Below, in pieces: positions 57,908-64,000 of a stretch of 64,000 nucleotides of DNA. Each line of letters opens with the position of its first letter. Position 1 is the stretch's first letter. The translations under genes and the position numbers were made by a program. Below the pieces are notes generated by a model. The model was not told where the DNA came from and ran no database searches. It saw only the letters and a program-made list of their open reading frames with translations. The DNA comes from a virus, in IMG/VR virus record IMGVR_UViG_3300025410_000672, positions 1 to 64,000 of that record; one strand, written 5' to 3'.

Positions 57908-58401
57908 TGACTATCTTTGTAATTTCGGACACACACTTTGGACATGCTAACATTCTGAAATTTACAAGACAGGATGGCAGTCCAATGCGTGTCTTTGAAT
58001 CAGTGGAGCATATGAATGAAACAATGGTTGAAAACTGGAATCGAGTTGTCACCGACAGCGATATTGTCTATCATCTTGGCGATGTTTATTTTGGGAAGGG
58101 TCACGAGATACTTGGTCGGCTAAAAGGTCGTAAGCGTCTTATCCTCGGAAATCATGATAACGGCAAGTGCCAGAATTTACACAAACATTTCCAGAAGATT
58201 ATGATGTGGAGAATGTTTCCAGAATTTAATTGTCTGCTAACTCATGTACCTGTTCATGCAAGTGTACTTTATAAGACAAAGTATAACCTACACGGACATG
58301 TACATCATAATAGTCTTCCTGAAGAAAACTACATTAATTGTTGTGTAGAACCCTTAAACTTTACTCCTACTCCTTTGGAATCTTTAATTCCAAAGGAATA
58401 A
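57907..58401 (+). CDS. Calcineurin-like metallophosphoesterase
   Basis: FVISDTHFGHANI (D-x-H), HLGDVYFG (GD), LILGNHDNGK (GNHD), LLTHVPVH and NLHGHVHH (GHxH) are all five metallophosphoesterase blocks in 164 aa. Substrate unknown; phages often carry such small phosphoesterases. It starts on the last base of the ftsH stop. Confidence 0.92.
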   Translation: MTIFVISDTHFGHANILKFTRQDGSPMRVFESVEHMNETMVENWNRVVTDSDIVYHLGDVYFGKGHEILGRLKGRKRLILGNHDNGKCQNLHKHFQKIMMWRMFPEFNCLLTHVPVHASVLYKTKYNLHGHVHHNSLPEENYINCCVEPLNFTPTPLESLIPKE

Positions 58402-58408
58402 ATACCAT

Positions 58409-58534
58409 ATGAAAAGATTAATTTTAGTTACATCAATATTATCGTTCGGAGCAGGTCTTATTGTTGGGTGGAATCTTCTACCTCAACCACAATGGCTATT
58501 TGATGCTTACGGATATTTGATATTATTCAAATAA
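58409..58534 (+). CDS. Small membrane or exported protein (41 aa)
   Basis: MKRLILVTSILSFGAGLIVG is one hydrophobic helix or uncleaved signal, followed by an aromatic tail (WNLLPQPQWLFDAYGYLILF). Eight bases after the phosphoesterase. Function unknown. Confidence 0.45.
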   Translation: MKRLILVTSILSFGAGLIVGWNLLPQPQWLFDAYGYLILFK

Positions 58535-58542
58535 ATAAAAGT

Positions 58543-58986
58543 ATGAAAAAACTACTACTTTTATTCTTTCTATTCACTTCTTCTGCATTTGCTGTAGACT
58601 TACCTATTTTACCAAATCCCAAACTTACTCCTGGTGATATAGATCATAATGCTTCAACTAAAGAATTTTGTACTCCTGGGTATACTCGTAAAGTTAGAAA
58701 TGTTCCACTGTCTGTAAAAAGACAGGTTTTTGTTCTTTATGGAATTGATCCAACATCTAGCGATTTCGAAGTAGATCATCTTATTAGTTTAGAATTAGGC
58801 GGATCTAATGATATTAAGAATTTATGGCCACAAAGTTATGATACACAACCATGGAATGCTTATAAGAAAGATGGTTTAGAGCATAGATTACATGCTTTAG
58901 TTTGTAATGGCAAAATAGACGTAAGAGAAGCACAAAAAGCCATTGCATCTGATTGGATTTCAGCGTATAACAAATATATGAATTAA
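58543..58986 (+). CDS. Exported HNH-like nuclease
   Basis: Signal peptide (to AFA-VD), then CTPGYTRKVRNVPLSVKRQV and VDHLISLELGGSNDIKNLWP, the HNH core of a widespread secreted nuclease-like family. It could degrade DNA in the periplasm, for example of competing phages. 147 aa, complete. Confidence 0.8.
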   Translation: MKKLLLLFFLFTSSAFAVDLPILPNPKLTPGDIDHNASTKEFCTPGYTRKVRNVPLSVKRQVFVLYGIDPTSSDFEVDHLISLELGGSNDIKNLWPQSYDTQPWNAYKKDGLEHRLHALVCNGKIDVREAQKAIASDWISAYNKYMN

Positions 58987-58992
58987 TAGAAA

Positions 58993-59069
58993 GGCTTGGT
59001 ATCTCAGTTGGTTAGAGTGCTGCCCTGTCACGGCAGAGGTCGCCGGTTCGAGCCCGGTCCAGGTCGCCA
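58993..59069 (+). tRNA. tRNA-Asp(GTC)
   Basis: Acceptor GGCTTGG/CCAGGTC, anticodon loop CTGTCAC, T loop TTCGAGC, encoded CCA. Confidence 0.95.
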
Positions 59070-59103
59070 GTTTGTTAAATAGTTGTAGTTAACGGAGACT
59101 ACA

Positions 59104-59379
59104 ATGAAAAAGAAACTTCTTACACTATTAACGGTGCTTGGACTTACTATTGCTACAGTTGCTCCTGCTAATGCTTGGTACCGTGGATATTATGGCGGAT
59201 ATTATGGCGGATGGGGTTACGGTGGTGCAATGGCTGGGGCTGCTATTGCAGGTGCTCTTGCTGGGGCTGCTATTGCTAATTCATATGCTTATCCATATGG
59301 AGGATATTATTATGTACCACAATATTATTATCCTGCGCCAACATACTACTATTACCCAAATTATTACTATGGATGGTAA
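59104..59379 (+). CDS. Exported Tyr/Gly-rich protein
   Basis: Signal peptide (ANA-WY), then YYGG repeats, an Ala/Gly-rich hydrophobic segment and a Tyr/Pro-rich tail. It is a shorter relative of the protein at 31-447. Its role on the cell surface or in the periplasm is unknown. Confidence 0.65.
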   Translation: MKKKLLTLLTVLGLTIATVAPANAWYRGYYGGYYGGWGYGGAMAGAAIAGALAGAAIANSYAYPYGGYYYVPQYYYPAPTYYYYPNYYYGW

Positions 59380-59814
59380 ATGTTACACATAATAAATGAT
59401 ATTTCAGATCCTTTATTAGAATTAGTAAAGGATGATCCTGTTCGATCAGATATCTATCCTATAGAAAGAATTATGGGTAATAAAGAAATTATGGTTTTGT
59501 TGGATCCTATTAGTAAAGAACCACAATCGGTAATTTGTGTATCTTATCAAGATCATATACCTGCAGATATAAGAGATTTAATATCTTCTGATTCTCCTAT
59601 ATTTGCTGTATTCTATACTATCTGGAGTTACAAAACAGGTTCAGGAAGAAGATTGCTCTTTAAGGCAAAAGATTATATAAAAGAACATAGACCAGAAATT
59701 AAACGTTTCATAACTCTTAGTCCAAAAACATTTACTGCTAGTAGATTTCATACTGACAATGGTGCTAAAATATTAAGAGTTAACACAGACAGCGTCAATT
59801 ATGAATACCAATAA
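59380..59814 (+). CDS. GNAT-fold acetyltransferase-like protein
   Basis: FAVFYTIWSYKTGSGRRLLFKAKDYI and FITLSPKTFTASRFH resemble GNAT-type proteins, with TGSGRRL at the acetyl-CoA loop position. 144 aa. It follows the Tyr-rich gene without spacing. Substrate unknown. Confidence 0.55.
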   Translation: MLHIINDISDPLLELVKDDPVRSDIYPIERIMGNKEIMVLLDPISKEPQSVICVSYQDHIPADIRDLISSDSPIFAVFYTIWSYKTGSGRRLLFKAKDYIKEHRPEIKRFITLSPKTFTASRFHTDNGAKILRVNTDSVNYEYQ

Positions 59815-59815
59815 C

Positions 59816-59905
59816 GGAGAGGTGGCCGAGTGGTTTAAGGCAGCGGTCTTGAAAACCGCCGTAGGTGAAAGCCTACCGTGAGTTCGAATCTCACCCTCTC
59901 CGCCA
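59816..59905 (+). tRNA. tRNA-Ser(TGA)
   Basis: Type II tRNA, acceptor GGAGAGG/CCTCTCC, anticodon loop CTTGAAA, long variable arm, encoded CCA. Confidence 0.95.
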
Positions 59906-59935
59906 TACGATATATAATATATTAGGAGAATTAAT

Positions 59936-60106
59936 ATGCGTATAATTTTATCTTTACTAACTATTATGGCTTTAGGAAATTCCGCTTTTGCTGGTCCTAT
60001 TCCAAGAGTTGATCATTCATCGAAATCAAAATCAACACAAGAATGGAAACCACCACTAGAGATTCAGAAAAAAGAAAGTATTGTTGTTGCTCCTACAAAG
60101 AAATAA
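59936..60106 (+). CDS. Small exported protein (56 aa)
   Basis: TTAGGAG precedes the ATG. Signal peptide (SAFA-GP) and a short Ser/Lys/Pro-rich mature part. Function unknown. Confidence 0.5.
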   Translation: MRIILSLLTIMALGNSAFAGPIPRVDHSSKSKSTQEWKPPLEIQKKESIVVAPTKK

Positions 60107-60107
60107 T

Positions 60108-60449
60108 ATGAGATATATTTTTCTTGCAATGTTTGCAGGAGTAATAATCTATAGTATAGTCAACACTAAACTAAGCGTTGACTATCAATGTTATAGTAAA
60201 GAAGGCCTTAATAAATTAATCGACGAGAAAAAATATCAAACTCTAATTCAAACTTTTACCGATGATGGTAAAATAAATGAAACAATGTTTACACCTTACT
60301 ATGATAAAGAAACAATTATTGTTGAATATAAAAAACCAAATACAGAAAAATATTGTATTAAATCAATAACACACGGTACAATGGTAAATGAATATTCTGT
60401 TGAAATGCTTTATGAGGCTCTTGAAAAATATAAAGGAAAACGAGCATGA
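60108..60449 (+). CDS. Membrane-anchored hypothetical protein
   Basis: One N-terminal helix (YIFLAMFAGVIIYSIV) and about 90 soluble residues with Cys26 and a later Cys (EKYCIKS). ATG 60108 is one base after the previous stop. It overlaps the lipoprotein gene by ATGA. Confidence 0.5.
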   Translation: MRYIFLAMFAGVIIYSIVNTKLSVDYQCYSKEGLNKLIDEKKYQTLIQTFTDDGKINETMFTPYYDKETIIVEYKKPNTEKYCIKSITHGTMVNEYSVEMLYEALEKYKGKRA

Positions 60450-60652
60450 GATACATAATTCTTTTATCACTATTTCTAGCAGGATGTAATTCGTTAGCCC
60501 CAGTTAACGCTGGATTAGATATTGTCGACGTTGCGGGCAAATTAGGTCTTGACGCAGATACTAATGGTGTCTATTATAAACATAGAGGACCAATAGAACA
60601 TGTATGTGAATATAAGGTTAAACAGAATTTTACAGCATTTCGTCCTTGCTAA
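60446..60652 (+). CDS. Small lipoprotein (68 aa)
   Basis: Lipobox LFLAGC near residue 14 indicates lipid attachment. The mature part has two more Cys (HVCEYK and the C-terminal FRPC). Function unknown. Confidence 0.6.
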   Translation: MRYIILLSLFLAGCNSLAPVNAGLDIVDVAGKLGLDADTNGVYYKHRGPIEHVCEYKVKQNFTAFRPC

Positions 60653-60666
60653 TAATGGAGATTTAA

Positions 60667-60807
60667 ATGTTTAATATTTCAGACGAAACTAAAGCAGAAG
60701 CAGTTGCACAGATGAAGGAAATTCTTGGACATGACATTCCAGAAGAAAAACTACAAGAAGCATTTGATGCTGCTGTTAAAGTAGTTGCTAGAAGTTTTGG
60801 AATGTAA
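60667..60807 (+). CDS. Hypothetical helical protein, 46 aa
   Basis: GGAG precedes the ATG. MFNISDETKAEAVAQMKEIL followed by a second helix; a helix-turn-helix-like small fold. Function unknown. Confidence 0.45.
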   Translation: MFNISDETKAEAVAQMKEILGHDIPEEKLQEAFDAAVKVVARSFGM

Positions 60808-60809
60808 TT

Positions 60810-60971
60810 ATGGATAAGTGGGACGAATTGAAACTATTATTAGAGGCAGATTTGTCTCACACCGTCCATTATTCTCATGATAAAAATTATGAACATGGGC
60901 AATTATTACGTGTCAAGGAATGGATGGAGTATCTTGAGAAGAAAGAATTAACTAAAGAAAATTCATCATAA
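60810..60971 (+). CDS. Hypothetical protein, 53 aa
   Basis: Starts two bases after the previous stop; charged helical protein (MDKWDELKLLLEADLSHTVH). Function unknown. Confidence 0.4.
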   Translation: MDKWDELKLLLEADLSHTVHYSHDKNYEHGQLLRVKEWMEYLEKKELTKENSS

Positions 60972-60977
60972 TTTACG

Positions 60978-60984
60978 ATAAATA
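60978..60984 (+). promoter_or_regulatory. T4-type late box
   Basis: GATAAATA 22 bases before ATG 61007, with TTAGGAG between. Confidence 0.4.
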
Positions 60985-61006
60985 CTATCTTTGTTAGGAG
61001 TATAGT

Positions 61007-61177
61007 ATGAAAACATTCGTTATGGCCACACTTTTAATGTGCCTAAATAGTGGCCCATGTGAACAAAAACAAGTTCAGATTGAAAGTAGAGCCTGCACAA
61101 TAGGAACACTAGATGCAAAAGTTCCTATGAACGGTGAATATGAAGATGCAAAAATTCATGTGAAGTGCCACAAATAA
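61007..61177 (+). CDS. Small Cys-rich exported-type protein (copy 1)
   Basis: MKTFVMATLLMCLNSGPCEQ with four Cys in 56 aa. It shares the MKT..ATL..CLN.SG..C pattern and Cys spacing with the gene at 61248, so the two are paralogues. Export is likely but the leader is short. Confidence 0.5.
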   Translation: MKTFVMATLLMCLNSGPCEQKQVQIESRACTIGTLDAKVPMNGEYEDAKIHVKCHK

Positions 61178-61247
61178 CACTAAATATATTTGGCTTTTGC
61201 CAAAAATGATTGTAGTATACAATTATACACACACAAGGAGAGACACA

Positions 61248-61427
61248 ATGAAGACCCTAATCGCAGCCACTCTATACACATGTCTTAATATCAGCGGAAC
61301 AAATGTTTGTCAATACAAAGATGTTCAGTTAGAAAAAGATACTTGTAAGACTGGTGTTATTGAACAGACCCTTCCAAGAGGTACTGAACTTACTAAGATT
61401 AAAGTCGCTACTATATGTAAGGGTTAA
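61248..61427 (+). CDS. Small Cys-rich exported-type protein (copy 2)
   Basis: AAGGAGAGACACA precedes the ATG. MKTLIAATLYTCLNISGTNV, then CQYKDVQLEKDTCKTG and a final ICKG: the same Cys arrangement as the 61007 protein. A tandem duplication is likely. Confidence 0.55.
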   Translation: MKTLIAATLYTCLNISGTNVCQYKDVQLEKDTCKTGVIEQTLPRGTELTKIKVATICKG

Positions 61428-61429
61428 TA

Positions 61430-61657
61430 TTGATAAAATATATTCCAATAATTTTGATTTGTCATGTTAGCGTTCCTTCGTATGACTGTAAATCAGAACA
61501 TAAAAATGTAACAACTGCTATTGGGGAATTTCAGAATACCCCGATGGCTTGTTTAGTTGAGGGGCAAACTAGACTTGCGAGTCTAGCATTTGCTCCAAAA
61601 CTAGGAGATCCTTACTATGCTAAAATTAAATGTGTTCCAAAGATGTTTATCGATTAA
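61430..61657 (+). CDS. Small Cys-rich protein (related, copy 3)
   Basis: TTG start three bases after copy 2. Four Cys with similar order (LICHVS, YDCKSE, MACLVE, IKCVPK) in 75 aa, longer and more divergent. Probably the same family and operon. Confidence 0.5.
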   Translation: MIKYIPIILICHVSVPSYDCKSEHKNVTTAIGEFQNTPMACLVEGQTRLASLAFAPKLGDPYYAKIKCVPKMFID

Positions 61658-61667
61658 AGGACAAAAA

Positions 61668-61880
61668 ATGAACTTGTTTGAACTGTCGACTGGCGAAACT
61701 ATAGTTGTAGAAAAAATTGAATCTATCACTAATGTTGATCACAAAAATGGATATAAAGGTTCTTTATATGAATTTACCATCTTTATGGATTCTGGACGAA
61801 CAATTCATGTATCTAACGAAGATAATAAACCACTCATCAAAGAACAAGAAAAACTACTATACATAATCAAGAGAACTTGA
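61668..61880 (+). CDS. Hypothetical beta-rich protein, 70 aa
   Basis: AAAGGACA precedes the ATG. MNLFELSTGETIVVEKIESI then YEFTIFMDSGRTIHVS; a small beta-barrel-like pattern. The TGA stop is part of the next promoter's TTGACA. Confidence 0.5.
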   Translation: MNLFELSTGETIVVEKIESITNVDHKNGYKGSLYEFTIFMDSGRTIHVSNEDNKPLIKEQEKLLYIIKRT

Positions 61881-61905
61881 CAAGTATCACTTAACCTGTT
61901 AAATT
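61877..61905 (+). promoter_or_regulatory. Sigma70-type promoter for tRNA-Leu
   Basis: TTGACA (61877-61882), 17 bases, TAAATT (61900-61905). Confidence 0.6.
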
Positions 61906-61913
61906 AATATCAT

Positions 61914-61998
61914 GCGCTTGTGGTGGAATTGGTAGACACGGCAGACTTAGAATCTGTTGCTTCACGGCGTGGGAGTTCAAGTCTCTCCAGGCGCACCA
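61914..61998 (+). tRNA. tRNA-Leu(TAG)
   Basis: Type II tRNA, acceptor GCGCTTG/CAGGCGC, anticodon loop CTTAGAA, long variable arm, encoded CCA. Confidence 0.95.
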
Positions 61999-62019
61999 AA
62001 ATATTGAAGGTTTAATAAA

Positions 62020-62529
62020 ATGCCGTTCAAATCAAAATTATCTAAATGTAAATTAGTTATTACCGATGTAGATGGGGTACTTACAGATGGTAGAATCTAT
62101 TATACAGAGCATGGTGAAACAATGAAGGAGTTTCATGCTCGAGATGGTTTTGGTGTTATAATGTTACAAAAGATGGAAATTAAAACGGCAGTTATAAGTG
62201 GACTCGGTTCTGAGGCTTTACAAAAACGAGTTTCCGATTTAGGTATTGAATATAGTTTTTATCATGTAAAAGATAAATCTGCGATATGTAAAACACTTAT
62301 GGAAAATTTATCTCTTCATCCAAATGAGGTAATTTGTATTGGTGATGAAATAATAGATCTTCCAATGTTTGAAGTTTGTGGAACATCTTTTGCTGTAAAT
62401 GATGCTCCAATATACATAAAAGAAAAAGCCGAAAGAGTTCTTTTTTCGAATGGTGGAAGAGGAGCGTTTCGAGAAGTAGTAGATGAGATAGTAAAAGCAA
62501 AAGGGTTGCCTTTCGAACACTTTGTTTAA
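62020..62529 (+). CDS. kdsC: Kdo-8-phosphate phosphatase (KdsC-like HAD)
   Basis: LVITDVDGVLTDGRIYY (HAD nucleophile), FHARDGFGVIMLQK, TAVISGLGSEALQKR, HVKDKS and CIGDEIIDLPMF follow KdsC in order; 169 aa is normal. It dephosphorylates Kdo-8-P, the step before KdsB, which is also phage-encoded (5666). SG(L/R) variants exist in related sugar-acid phosphatases. Confidence 0.88.
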   Translation: MPFKSKLSKCKLVITDVDGVLTDGRIYYTEHGETMKEFHARDGFGVIMLQKMEIKTAVISGLGSEALQKRVSDLGIEYSFYHVKDKSAICKTLMENLSLHPNEVICIGDEIIDLPMFEVCGTSFAVNDAPIYIKEKAERVLFSNGGRGAFREVVDEIVKAKGLPFEHFV

Positions 62530-62540
62530 GGGACCTTTTG

Positions 62541-62616
62541 GATCCCTTAGCTCAGTAGGTAGAGCACTCGACTTTTAATCGAGTTGTCCTGGGTTCGAAT
62601 CCCAGAGGGATCACCA
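62541..62616 (+). tRNA. tRNA-Lys(TTT)
   Basis: Acceptor GATCCCT/AGGGATC, anticodon loop CTTTTAA, T loop TTCGAAT, encoded CCA. Confidence 0.95.
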
Positions 62617-62619
62617 TTT

Positions 62620-62645
62620 TGGGGTATCGTCTAATGGTAGGACAG
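62620..62645 (+). pseudogene. Truncated tRNA (5' half, tRNA-Gln-like)
   Basis: TGGGGTATCGTCTAATGGTA continuing GGACAG is a perfect 5' acceptor strand plus D arm. It stops where the anticodon stem should start, and an HNH gene follows. The TGGGG start and D-loop resemble the intact tRNA-Gln at 63198. No matching 3' half is seen downstream. Confidence 0.7.
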
Positions 62646-62657
62646 TATAAATACTAT

Positions 62658-63197
62658 ATGTTATCCAAAAATATTGATGAAAATTTAATTAAAGAATTAT
62701 TAGATAGCGGAAAGACTAATAAAGAGATTTCTTTTATTCTAGATATTTCGGCACCAACTGTTACATATTGGAGAAAGAAACTTAAAAAAGGATTATCAAT
62801 AAAAAGATACAATTGGAAAGAAATACAAGAAGCACACAATAATGGATCTTCTTATTCAAATTTAAGAAAAGAATTTGGTGTAACTAAACGGTCAATCGAA
62901 ATGGCTAAGAAGAGGGGAGATTTTAGTACAAGAAAAATTCCTTGTATGGATCCGGAACAAGCAAAATTAAGAAAAAGAAATAGAAGAGAAGCATGGATGA
63001 GATATCATAGCCGAAAGAAATATCAGACTCCCGCCGACGAAGATATAAAAAAACTACAAGAATTTTATGCTAACTGTCCACCTGGATACGAAGTCGATCA
63101 TATTATACCAATTTCTAAGGGAGGATTACATTCAATATCTAATTTACAATATTTAACAAAATCTGAAAATCGTGCTAAAAGTAATAAAATAATTTAA
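62658..63197 (+). CDS. HNH homing-type endonuclease inserted at a tRNA
   Basis: The N-terminal region is HTH-like (NKEISFILDISAPTVTYWRKK, SYSNLRKEFGVTKRSIEMAKK); the C-terminal HNH core is YEVDHIIPISKGG and HSISNLQYLT. Start ATG 62658 follows the broken tRNA; the frame ends on the base before tRNA-Gln. The setting suggests tRNA genes are its target. Confidence 0.85.
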   Translation: MLSKNIDENLIKELLDSGKTNKEISFILDISAPTVTYWRKKLKKGLSIKRYNWKEIQEAHNNGSSYSNLRKEFGVTKRSIEMAKKRGDFSTRKIPCMDPEQAKLRKRNRREAWMRYHSRKKYQTPADEDIKKLQEFYANCPPGYEVDHIIPISKGGLHSISNLQYLTKSENRAKSNKII

Positions 63198-63272
63198 TGG
63201 GGAGTGGTGCAATGGTAGTCACGTCGGACTTTGACTCCGAAAATGATCGTTCGAGTCGATCCTCCCCAGCCA
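63198..63272 (+). tRNA. tRNA-Gln(TTG)
   Basis: Acceptor TGGGGAG/CTCCCCA, anticodon loop CTTTGAC, T loop TTCGAGT, G discriminator, encoded CCA. It abuts the HNH stop codon. Confidence 0.94.
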
Positions 63273-63288
63273 AATATAAATACCTCAT

Positions 63289-63387
63289 GCGGGTGTAACT
63301 CAGAGGTAGAGTTCTTGCTTGCCTGAAGACATTAAGGTGTCTTGAATAAGCAAGATGTCGAGGGTTCGAATCCCTTCGCCCGCTCCA
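63289..63387 (+). tRNA. tRNA-Gly(GCC) with a 24-nt insertion in the anticodon loop
   Basis: Acceptor GCGGGTG/CGCCCGC, D arm ACTC/GAGT, anticodon stem CTTGC/GCAAG, T stem GAGGG/CCCTT and CCA are all intact. The anticodon loop reads TTGCC, then 24 extra bases (63324-63347), then AA. Without them the loop is a normal TTGCCAA. The insert contains the hairpin AAGACA-TTAAGG-TGTCTT. It could be a small intron-like element, a decoy, or a broken gene. Confidence 0.85.
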
Positions 63388-63398
63388 AAATCTCCAGG

Positions 63399-63426
63399 TT
63401 GACATATCTATAATAGACTGTATAGT
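63399..63426 (+). promoter_or_regulatory. Sigma70-type promoter
   Basis: TTGACA (63399-63404), 16 bases, TATAGT (63421-63426), upstream of the ParB-like gene. Confidence 0.55.
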
Positions 63427-63471
63427 TATAATTGTAAGGTGAGTGAAAGACTTACTATTATGGAGATTGAG

Positions 63472-64000
63472 ATGAGCAAGTCTAAAGACATAACGAAGAC
63501 TCCGTTTGACCCTAGTGAAGGTTGGAAAAGTCGCAAAGTGCCTTTGGTTCAGGTTGCTAGAAATATTAATAAAAGATTAAAAATTAAAAAGCCAAATACT
63601 TCTTTTAATTATAAAGATGTGTTAAAATTTGATTGGGTACCTGTTAAGAAATGTATTCTTAATTATGACCGGCAGAGATATCCAGAGCCAACTCACATTG
63701 AAAAATTGTTGATTAAATGGAATATTATTTGTGCTACCCCTTTACAGGCTAGATATAGTAAAGAAGAAGATTTGTATTATATTGCAGACGGGCAACAACA
63801 CGGTATTGGTTGGGTTTTGCAATATGGTGAAGATAGTCTTGTTCCAGTTTGTTATGTTGAGAGTGAAGATGAAAATATTGAATCTATTCAACTTCTTGCT
63901 CTCAATACTGATTCTGAACCTATGGCAAAGTATTTTATCCATAAGCAGAAATGTATAATGGGAGATGCTGAGTCTATTGCTCTCGAGAATACAGTCGTTA
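63472..64000 (+). CDS. ParB/Srx-fold nuclease-like protein, partial
   Basis: The frame is open to the window end (about 176 codons). VPVKKCILNYDRQRYPEPTH and YYIADGQQHGIGWVLQYG resemble the ParB N-terminal domain (DGQHR-type motif), found in chromosome partition and many phage modification proteins. ATG 63472 follows GGAG; ATG 63460 is possible. The rest lies outside the window. Confidence 0.65.
   Translation, partial: MSKSKDITKTPFDPSEGWKSRKVPLVQVARNINKRLKIKKPNTSFNYKDVLKFDWVPVKKCILNYDRQRYPEPTHIEKLLIKWNIICATPLQARYSKEEDLYYIADGQQHGIGWVLQYGEDSLVPVCYVESEDENIESIQLLALNTDSEPMAKYFIHKQKCIMGDAESIALENTVV

Noticed and set aside
63175-63405. Antisense frame across tRNA-Gln and tRNA-Gly
   Set aside because: Same reason; it follows tRNA complement sequence.
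1-64000. CRISPR arrays, insertion sequences, rRNA genes
   Set aside because: No regularly spaced repeats, transposase-like genes or rRNA sequence were seen.

Overview
The window is a contiguous, AT-rich, gene-dense piece of a large T4-like (myovirus-type) phage genome. It carries virion and tail genes, a lysis cassette, class Ia ribonucleotide reductase, a DexA-like exonuclease, an MGME1-like nuclease, six HNH and one GIY-YIG-like homing-type nuclease genes, and 19 tRNA genes. Many structural genes are preceded by TAAATA-type boxes like T4/cyanophage late promoters. The likely host is an alphaproteobacterial (type II) methanotroph of the Methylocystis/Methylosinus kind. Reasons: a nearly complete PmoC (particulate methane monooxygenase subunit C) that reads like the Methylocystis protein, a circularly permuted (two-piece) tmRNA of alphaproteobacterial type, and ROSE-like thermometer hairpins before heat-shock genes. 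Large freshwater phages carrying pmoC are already known; several other elements here appear less familiar.

Layout. 1-4.7 kb: small exported and membrane proteins, a PNKP-type phosphatase, a lipase-like hydrolase, a DnaQ-type exonuclease and an L,D-transpeptidase. 4.7-10.3 kb: tRNA-Ala and tRNA-Pro, parvulin, KdsB, a radical SAM enzyme and homing nucleases. 10.3-17.4 kb: virion or prohead-type proteins, an MGME1-like nuclease and a beta-helix tailspike. 17.4-21.6 kb: nrdA-nrdB-glutaredoxin. 21.6-25.3 kb: PAAR tip protein and two large tail proteins with M15-like and lysozyme-like modules. 25.3-25.9 kb: tmRNA. 26-31.6 kb: ClpP-like protease, esterase, a coiled-coil membrane protein and ribosomal protein bS21. 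31.6-35.8 kb: dnaK, hsp20, clpS, heme oxygenase and a ferredoxin-dependent bilin reductase. 35.8-39.3 kb: a candidate packaged nuclease and the lysis cassette. 39.3-45.3 kb: IF-1, metalloprotease, ClpP, amidinotransferase, tRNA-Gly(TCC) and a 2OG-oxygenase-like protein. 45.4-46.2 kb: pmoC with its own GC-rich terminator. 46.2-56 kb: Ntn hydrolase, RlpA, a mini adenylate-forming enzyme, a candidate ncRNA, a large tRNA array, RimK, an APS-kinase/sulfotransferase pair and an LnmK-like protein. 56-64 kb: FtsH, phosphoesterase, small secreted proteins, KdsC, more tRNAs, and a ParB-like gene cut by the window end.

How it works together. Three themes stand out. (1) Translation takeover: 19 tRNAs, tmRNA, IF-1, bS21 and RimK. 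(2) Proteostasis: DnaK, Hsp20, ClpS, two ClpP-like proteases, FtsH and parvulin, with matched RNA-thermometer-like leaders on dnaK and hsp20. (3) Host metabolism: PmoC (methane oxidation), the HO1/bilin reductase pair, RNR, KdsB/KdsC, PAPS-type sulfation and amidinotransferase. FtsH together with PmoC is reminiscent of cyanophages carrying the short-lived photosystem protein D1; that parallel is my inference. The most unusual sequence-level objects are a tRNA-Gly(GCC) with a 24-nt hairpin inserted in its anticodon loop, a broken tRNA-Gln next to a homing endonuclease, a structured RNA with a possible pseudoknot inside the tRNA array, and a promoter-to-terminator ncRNA candidate near 49.4 kb. 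All family calls rest on reading motifs; no database search was run.
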